A stretch of DNA of 27,425 nucleotides, from NCBI GenBank assembly GCA_937124525.1, contig CAKZLA010000327.1, positions 1 through 27,425 of the forward strand, written 5' to 3'. How positions within the stretch are numbered: the stretch's first letter is position 1; every line of letters starts with the position of its first letter. Shown here one piece after another: positions 23,009 to 27,425 of the stretch. The position numbers and the translations under genes were made by a program. The notes beneath the pieces were generated by a model. It made no database searches, was not told where the DNA came from, and was given only the letters and a program-made list of their open reading frames with translations. This DNA is from an uncultured Desulfobacterium sp. (lineage in GTDB: Bacteria > Desulfobacterota > Desulfobacteria > Desulfobacterales > Desulfobacteraceae).

Positions 23009-23034
23009 CTTGGTAGGACCAAGGGTTTACCAAG
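23009..23034. promoter_or_regulatory. GntR operator overlapping the transcription start
   Basis: CTTGGTAGGACCAAG at 23009-23023 is a perfect palindrome (6-bp arms, 3-base centre) and fits the FadR-type t-n-GT-n3-AC-n-a consensus. A further half-site ACCAAG follows at 23029-23034. Binding here would block the promoter, so the regulator probably represses until its ligand arrives. Confidence 0.65.
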
Positions 23035-23111
23035 AATTCAGCGCAAACTGCTGACTCTCTGTCGTATCCCGGTCACGCTGAATATGACTATACACCAGGA
23101 GGATTTTATCC

Positions 23112-25511
23112 ATGTTAAATCAAAAACCGCAAAAAGACTCCATAGAAGGTAAGCATGTCAATGACAGAGTGAATCGCCTTCGTGAGAACCTGCTTGAAGC
23201 ACGTCCTGAAATATTTGCAGAAAGGGGACTGCTGGTCACTGAAGCTTACCGTCATGCAGAAACCGATCCCATAGTACTTTGTCGCGCCAGGGCTATGGAT
23301 GCAATTTTGCGTCAAGGCAGCATTACCATCAGACCCGATGAATTAATCGTAGGATGTAAGGTGCAGCTTTCTAAAGGTTCTCCTGTTTATCCGGAATTCA
23401 ATGTCAAGTGGCTTGAAGATGAGCTGGATACGTTGGCGAATAGGGAAGAGACTCCCTTTGAGGTATCCGATGAAACAAAAAAGATCATCCGGGAACAGAT
23501 TATCCCCTATTGGAAAGGCCGGACGGTATACGATCATATCGTGAAAACAGCTCCGAAAAAATCATTAAGTGCCGTTGATGAAGGGCTTTTCTTTCACTAT
23601 TATATGGATCGCAGCATTGGCCACATATCTGTGAACTATGAAAAAGTCCTTAAACTTGGCCTTTCAGGAATCAAGTCGGAAATAGAAGCACAACAGGCCG
23701 GGCTGAACAAGGATCAAATTGATTTTTCAGAGAAAAACTGTTTTTACGATGCTCTGATGATAACTGCGGATGCCGCCATTTCATTTTCACATCGCTATTC
23801 CGAACTGGCAGCGGAACTTGCAGACCAATGCGATGACCCGGTTCGACGCAGGGAACTTGAAGAGATTTCCCGTATTTGTCATTGCGTTCCGGAACAACCG
23901 GCCCGGAACTTTCAAGAAGCGCTTCAGTCTTTCTGGTTTACCCATTTGATATTAAATTTTGAAAGTAATTCTTATGCCATATCTCCGGGCCGTTTTTGTC
24001 AGTACGTTTTTCCGTATTACCAGGCAGGTCTTGAAAAAGGAGAACTGGATGCATCGAAAGCCCAGGAGTTGATTAACTGTTTGTGGATCAAATTTAATGA
24101 GATGACGGTTGTCAAGGCCGGAGCCACTGCCAAGGCCAGCAACACCTATGTTGATTTCCAGAACCTTAATATCGGAGGGCTTATGGCCGATGGCCGGGAC
24201 GGGACCAATCCGGTTTCATATTTCTGCCTGAACGCCCTTGAAATCCTTAAGCTTCCACAGCCGCAACTCTCCTGCATGATCAGTTCGAAAACGGACAAAG
24301 AGTTTCTGATGCGGGCATGCGAAGTGATACGCCAGGGAACCGGAATGCCGGCTATGTTCAATGATGATGTGAAGGTGATAAGCCTTTTATCCAGCGGAAA
24401 GACACTGGAGGATGCCAGAAACGGCGGGATTAACGGCTGTGTGGAGGTCAATGCCCAGGGATGCGATAACATGGCTTCTACCGGTTATGTTAATCTTGTA
24501 AAATGCCTGGAGCTGGCATTGAGTGACGGCGTTAGCCTGACATCCGGAGCCCAATTGGGTCCGAAAACTGGAAATGTGTCCGAATTTAAATCCTTTAAAG
24601 ATGTACAACAGGCCTTTGAAGCCCAGCTCAGGGCAGCTGTAGATTTGAAGATTTCCTACGATAAAGCGGCAAAAAAAGTGTTTGAAGAGTATTGTCCCGT
24701 GGTTTTTACCTCTTTGGTAATGGATGACTGCATCGCCAAGGGTAAAGACTTCCATCAGGGCGGTGCCCGTTACAATGCACCTATGATGTGCGGAGTGGGT
24801 CTTGGCACCCTGGCCGATTCAATGGCGGCGATTCAAGAGTTCTGTTTTAAGAATCCCATCCATAGTTTAACAAAAATTCATGAGGCTATGACCAGTAACT
24901 TTAAAGCCGCCCCCATGATGCAAAAACAATTGTGGAAAAATGCTCCTAAGTTCGGCAACAACGATGAGCGGGTGGATCAATTGGCAGCAGATACGGTGAA
25001 TCTGTTCAGTGAGATCCTCAATGGATACAAAAATGAAGCCGGGGAACCATATCGTGCGAATATGATTCCAACCACCACCCACATTCCCATGGGGCATGCA
25101 ACAGGGGCCAGCGCTGACGGGCGCTTTGCAGGAGCACCTCTATCTGAAGGCGTCTCAGCGGTCCAGGGGCAGGATCTTACCGGGCCTACAGGCGTGGTGT
25201 TATCGTTATCCAAGCTTGACCATGCACGTACTGCCGGCACCTTGCTGAACATGAAATTTACCCCTGAAATTCTGGCAGGTTCAGAACAATTGGAGAAATT
25301 TTCGGGGTTGATCCGAAGCTATTTTGCTCTTGGCGGGTATCACATGCAGTTTAATGTGGTGTCCAAAGAGATCCTTTTGGCGGCACAGGAAAATCCCCAG
25401 GCCCATCGTTCCCTTATCGTGAGAGTGGCAGGTTATAGTGACTATTTCGTTTCTTTGAGCAAAGATGTTCAAGATGAAATCATCACACGCACAGCCCACG
25501 GTACGGAGTAA
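23112..25511 (+). CDS. Glycyl-radical enzyme of the PFL/eliminase family, substrate unknown
   Basis: A 799-residue glycyl-radical enzyme of normal length. The glycyl loop RVAGYSDYFVSL puts the radical on Gly774. The thiyl-radical loop NGGINGCVEVNAQG puts the catalytic cysteine at Cys443 and the general base at Glu445. The Cys-Val-Glu triad excludes pyruvate formate-lyase (Cys-Cys) and matches the dehydratases and C-N, C-S or C-O eliminases: glycerol/diol dehydratase, choline lyase, hydroxyproline dehydratase, isethionate lyase. The surrounding STGYVNLVKCLELAL pattern reminds me most of the hydroxyproline dehydratase-like group, but the residues just after the triad differ (VNAQG instead of a TGAFG-like string), so I do not assign a substrate. 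No microcompartment shell genes are nearby. It is oxygen-sensitive and needs the activase encoded next. Confidence 0.9.
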   Translation: MLNQKPQKDSIEGKHVNDRVNRLRENLLEARPEIFAERGLLVTEAYRHAETDPIVLCRARAMDAILRQGSITIRPDELIVGCKVQLSKGSPVYPEFNVKWLEDELDTLANREETPFEVSDETKKIIREQIIPYWKGRTVYDHIVKTAPKKSLSAVDEGLFFHYYMDRSIGHISVNYEKVLKLGLSGIKSEIEAQQAGLNKDQIDFSEKNCFYDALMITADAAISFSHRYSELAAELADQCDDPVRRRELEEISRICHCVPEQPARNFQEALQSFWFTHLILNFESNSYAISPGRFCQYVFPYYQAGLEKGELDASKAQELINCLWIKFNEMTVVKAGATAKASNTYVDFQNLNIGGLMADGRDGTNPVSYFCLNALEILKLPQPQLSCMISSKTDKEFLMRACEVIRQGTGMPAMFNDDVKVISLLSSGKTLEDARNGGINGCVEVNAQGCDNMASTGYVNLVKCLELALSDGVSLTSGAQLGPKTGNVSEFKSFKDVQQAFEAQLRAAVDLKISYDKAAKKVFEEYCPVVFTSLVMDDCIAKGKDFHQGGARYNAPMMCGVGLGTLADSMAAIQEFCFKNPIHSLTKIHEAMTSNFKAAPMMQKQLWKNAPKFGNNDERVDQLAADTVNLFSEILNGYKNEAGEPYRANMIPTTTHIPMGHATGASADGRFAGAPLSEGVSAVQGQDLTGPTGVVLSLSKLDHARTAGTLLNMKFTPEILAGSEQLEKFSGLIRSYFALGGYHMQFNVVSKEILLAAQENPQAHRSLIVRVAGYSDYFVSLSKDVQDEIITRTAHGTE

Positions 25512-25557
25512 CCCCCATGAAACGAAGTGACTGCAAGGTACGGAGTAAGTATGAAAC
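25500..25557 (+). repeat. Short imperfect tandem duplication at the enzyme/activase junction
   Basis: GGTACGGAGTAA occurs at 25500-25511, where it contains the enzyme's stop codon, and again at 25537-25548. Each copy is followed by ATGAAAC, at 25517 and 25551. The copies are offset by 37 and 34 bases, so the unit was duplicated and then changed by a small indel. The second ATG is out of frame with the activase. Confidence 0.6.
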
Positions 25558-26539
25558 CCAGAGTGATCCCATGGAAACAAATAGATATAGCATGCAGAAT
25601 TCCTCTATAATTACAGCCGAACAGGAAGGGATGATATTTGACATCAAGCATTATGCCATCCATGACGGGCCAGGAATTCGTACCACAGTTTTTCTCAAAG
25701 GCTGTCCCTTGAGCTGTCAGTGGTGCGCCAATCCGGAATCTCAGAAGCTAAGCCCTGAAGTGATGTTTGATGAGAGCCTTTGTGTACAGTGTGGGGCATG
25801 TGTAAACATTTGTCCCCACAACGCCATTGAATTCAGTGGCAATCAGCGCCTGTACCATCGCTCCATCTGTACTGGTTGCGGGAAATGTGCCAGGGCTTGT
25901 GTCTTTGACGCAGTGGAATTGTGCGGGTATCCCATCAGTGTCCGGACCCTTTGGGATAGGATTAAGGATGACCGTGCTTTTTGGGATCAATCCAATGGCG
26001 GAGTGACCCTGTCCGGAGGCGAACCATTGCTGCAGTCCGGATTTGCCGGTGAGTTTTTACGCTGGTGTCAGGATCACAAGGTTCATACCGCCATCGAAAC
26101 CTGTGGCCAAGTGTCTGAAGATGCCTTTAGCAGAATTCTTTCTTTGGTTGATTTTGTTATATTTGATTATAAGCTGGCCAATTCAGCTAAGCACAAAAAA
26201 TATGTGGGTAAATCAAATGAGATGATAACTAAAAATTTGCTGACATTGCTGAAAAGCTCGAAGGAAATTCTTATTCGCATGCCGCTGGTTCCGGGTATCA
26301 ATGATGCCCCGGAAGATCTCCGGAAGATCGGTGATCTTCTGAGCCGAGCAAAGCCGGGTGTCAAGCTTGAATTGTTATCCTATCATCAGCTGGGTCAAGG
26401 GAAATACAGAAAATTGGGAATGGATTATTTGATGAAAAATGTAACTTCGCCCACTTCGGATCAAGTGCAAGTCGCTCTTGGTGTTCTTGCCCAATACAAT
26501 CTCTGTCTGGTCGCGCTGGCCAAAGGGGGGCCAAATTGA
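25517..26539 (+). CDS. Glycyl-radical enzyme activating enzyme (radical SAM)
   Basis: A 340-residue activase that installs the glycyl radical in the preceding enzyme. Seen are GPGIRTTVF (51-59), the radical SAM cysteines Cys63-Cys67-Cys70 (CPLSCQWC) and, as in eliminase-type activases but not in that of pyruvate formate-lyase, an inserted pair of ferredoxin [4Fe-4S] motifs at Cys89/92/95/99 and Cys118/121/124/128. Later GGVTLSGGEP is the SAM-contacting motif. The start at 25517 is backed by GGAG 8 bases upstream; an internal ATG at 25571 is possible and would remove an N-terminal tail of low similarity. It starts 5 bp after the enzyme stop and overlaps the next gene. Confidence 0.94.
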   Translation: MKRSDCKVRSKYETQSDPMETNRYSMQNSSIITAEQEGMIFDIKHYAIHDGPGIRTTVFLKGCPLSCQWCANPESQKLSPEVMFDESLCVQCGACVNICPHNAIEFSGNQRLYHRSICTGCGKCARACVFDAVELCGYPISVRTLWDRIKDDRAFWDQSNGGVTLSGGEPLLQSGFAGEFLRWCQDHKVHTAIETCGQVSEDAFSRILSLVDFVIFDYKLANSAKHKKYVGKSNEMITKNLLTLLKSSKEILIRMPLVPGINDAPEDLRKIGDLLSRAKPGVKLELLSYHQLGQGKYRKLGMDYLMKNVTSPTSDQVQVALGVLAQYNLCLVALAKGGPN

Positions 26540-27425
26540 AGTATCTGGTTGCCGGGGTACCGCTTTATACCCTTGACGAACGCTATGGTATAGCACAGGC
26601 AATGGTCGTTGAAGATGGCTGGGTTGTTGCCGTCGGGGATCTCAAGTTGTTGCATGATGCCTATCCCACCGCAAAGGCTTTAGATATTGATGGTGGCGCA
26701 ATTATTCCGGCCTTTAACGACAGTCATGCACACCTGTTGCTTTTGGGGCAGGACCTGACCCGGTGCGATCTGGGTGAATGTCGCACCAAAAACCAGGTTG
26801 TAGAAGCGTTGCGGCATTGGATGGATAACAATGTCTCTGAACCCTGGGTAATGGGGTGGAATTTCGACGCCGCTAATTTTCAAGGGGCCACCCCCTTGTC
26901 CTGCCAGGACATTGATGAGGTCTCTTGTCTAAAACCGGTGATGATTTCCGATAAAAGCAAACACGCAGTGCTGGCGAATTCGGTGGCAATGAAGCTGGCT
27001 GGAATTACCAGCTCAACTCCGTCCCCCCGGGGAGGTATTATTGAGAGGAACCTGACCGGGCAGCCCATGGGGGTGTTTCGCGAGATGGCGGCCATGGCGT
27101 TGATCGAATCAGCCATGCCGGATCCCGGTCAGGAAGGGGTTGTTAAATCTCTTCATGCGGCTATGGCCTATCTGGAAAAAATGGGGATACTCGCAGCAAC
27201 CGAGGCCTTTGCCGGTAACTGGTATCCACTGGCGGGCAAGATTGCTGCTTACAATCAAATCCTGAAAGAGGGGGCTCCGGTTCGAATAACCCTGATGCCT
27301 GAATTTGTTGCTGCTAAGCAAGAAGGATGGCTTGACTCAAAGTCAATACGGGATCTGAACCTGCATAAAGATCTGCGCCTTGGACCTTTGAAAATGATGG
27401 CTGATGGCGCTGTCGCTGGAAGAAC
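26536..27425 (+). CDS. Amidohydrolase-family metal-dependent hydrolase, 3' end outside the window
   Basis: The frame is open for 296 codons to the window edge. The start is a TTG at 26536 that overlaps the activase stop (TTGA) and is preceded by AAAGGGGGG. The N-terminal beta-sandwich part (residues 1-58) leads into the metal-binding DSHAHL motif (His64 and His66) in IIPAFNDSHAHLLLLGQDL. The order of motifs (WVMGWNFDAANF, ISDKSKHAVLANS, and LKMMADGAVAGR near the edge) resembles the YtcJ/N-substituted-formamide-deformylase-like group (Amidohydro_3), which have about 530 residues, so roughly half is missing. Translational coupling to the activase says it acts in the same pathway as the glycyl-radical enzyme, presumably by hydrolysing an amide or cyclic amide before or after the radical step. 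Confidence 0.85.
   Translation, partial: MKYLVAGVPLYTLDERYGIAQAMVVEDGWVVAVGDLKLLHDAYPTAKALDIDGGAIIPAFNDSHAHLLLLGQDLTRCDLGECRTKNQVVEALRHWMDNNVSEPWVMGWNFDAANFQGATPLSCQDIDEVSCLKPVMISDKSKHAVLANSVAMKLAGITSSTPSPRGGIIERNLTGQPMGVFREMAAMALIESAMPDPGQEGVVKSLHAAMAYLEKMGILAATEAFAGNWYPLAGKIAAYNQILKEGAPVRITLMPEFVAAKQEGWLDSKSIRDLNLHKDLRLGPLKMMADGAVAGR

Larger units (their letters stand above)
22810..23111. other. Divergent regulatory region (regulator / glycyl-radical enzyme)
   Basis: The 302-bp gap holds the two candidate GntR operators and the sigma-70 promoter listed separately. The stretch from about 22845 to 22970 shows no other recognisable element and no open frame. The ribosome binding site CAGGAGG lies at 23097-23103, nine bases before the enzyme's ATG. 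Confidence 0.6.

Noticed and set aside
23112..25511. Pyruvate formate-lyase or choline trimethylamine-lyase
   Set aside because: Pyruvate formate-lyase needs a Cys-Cys pair, which is absent. For the choline enzyme there are no microcompartment genes nearby and the residues after Cys-Val-Glu differ.
25551..25610. Alternative start at ATG 25551 from the duplicated unit
   Set aside because: It is out of frame with the activase and reaches a stop after 19 codons.
1..27425. CRISPR arrays, tRNA or rRNA genes, prophage or toxin-antitoxin pairs
   Set aside because: I found no regularly spaced repeats, cloverleaf-like segments, rRNA motifs or phage or toxin families on reading through both strands.

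Overview
The window reads like the chromosome of an anaerobic, probably sulfate-reducing member of the Desulfobacterota (Desulfobacteraceae-like). This is inferred from gene content: a multihaem c-type cytochrome fused to a NarI/DsrM-like cytochrome b, an HdrD-type iron-sulfur protein, an H-protein-like lipoyl carrier, a glycyl-radical enzyme with its activase, a sigma-54 promoter, and a gene that only makes sense if UGA is read as selenocysteine. No rRNA, tRNA, CRISPR array, insertion sequence or phage gene was recognised.

Layout. (1) 1-636: no intact gene; a decayed coding-like stretch. (2) 637-2175, minus strand: an isochorismatase-fold hydrolase followed by a GlxA-type AraC regulator, then an independent PqiA-like membrane protein (2427-2903). 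(3) 3285-4667: a divergent, AT-rich protein with a UDP-sugar pyrophosphorylase-like signature. (4) 4668-5343: a MITE-like element, a gene remnant, palindromic candidate enhancer sites and a textbook -24/-12 promoter. (5) 5344-13727: an acetoin-dehydrogenase-type 2-oxoacid dehydrogenase locus in the order E2 (acoC), E3 (acoL), a fused octanoyltransferase/lipoyl synthase (LipB-LipA), a Lin0512-family protein, E1 alpha (acoA), E1 beta (acoB), acoX and a DUF6506 protein. (6) 13724-17101: hexahaem cytochrome c/cytochrome b protein, H-protein-like lipoyl carrier, HdrD-like Fe-S protein and an OsmC-family protein whose conserved first cysteine codon is TGA, followed at the right distance by a SECIS-like hairpin with a GGUC loop. 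(7) 17323-21999: a second, different lipoate assembly set: a ligase fused to DUF116, a LipT-like flavoprotein and two radical SAM proteins of the LipS1/LipS2 kind, ended by a terminator. (8) 22066 to the end: a divergent GntR/FadR regulator with matching operators, a glycyl-radical enzyme, its activating enzyme and the start of an amidohydrolase that runs off the window.

How it fits together. From 5344 to 21999 nearly everything makes, carries or uses lipoate. The canonical LipB-LipA fusion sits among the dehydrogenase genes, so it probably lipoylates E2. The LipS/ligase/LipT set lies beside the H-protein-like carrier, so it probably serves that protein. The carrier is encoded with an HdrD-like protein, a membrane cytochrome and a putative selenocysteine OsmC protein. 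Ohr/OsmC peroxidases are known to take electrons from lipoyl proteins, so the best guess is a lipoyl-protein-based electron transfer module that connects a thiol/selenol enzyme to the membrane. This module, and the selenoprotein in particular, is the strongest candidate for something undescribed here.

The last block is a separate catabolic unit. The glycyl-radical enzyme has the Cys-Val-Glu active site of eliminases/dehydratases but its substrate cannot be named from sequence.
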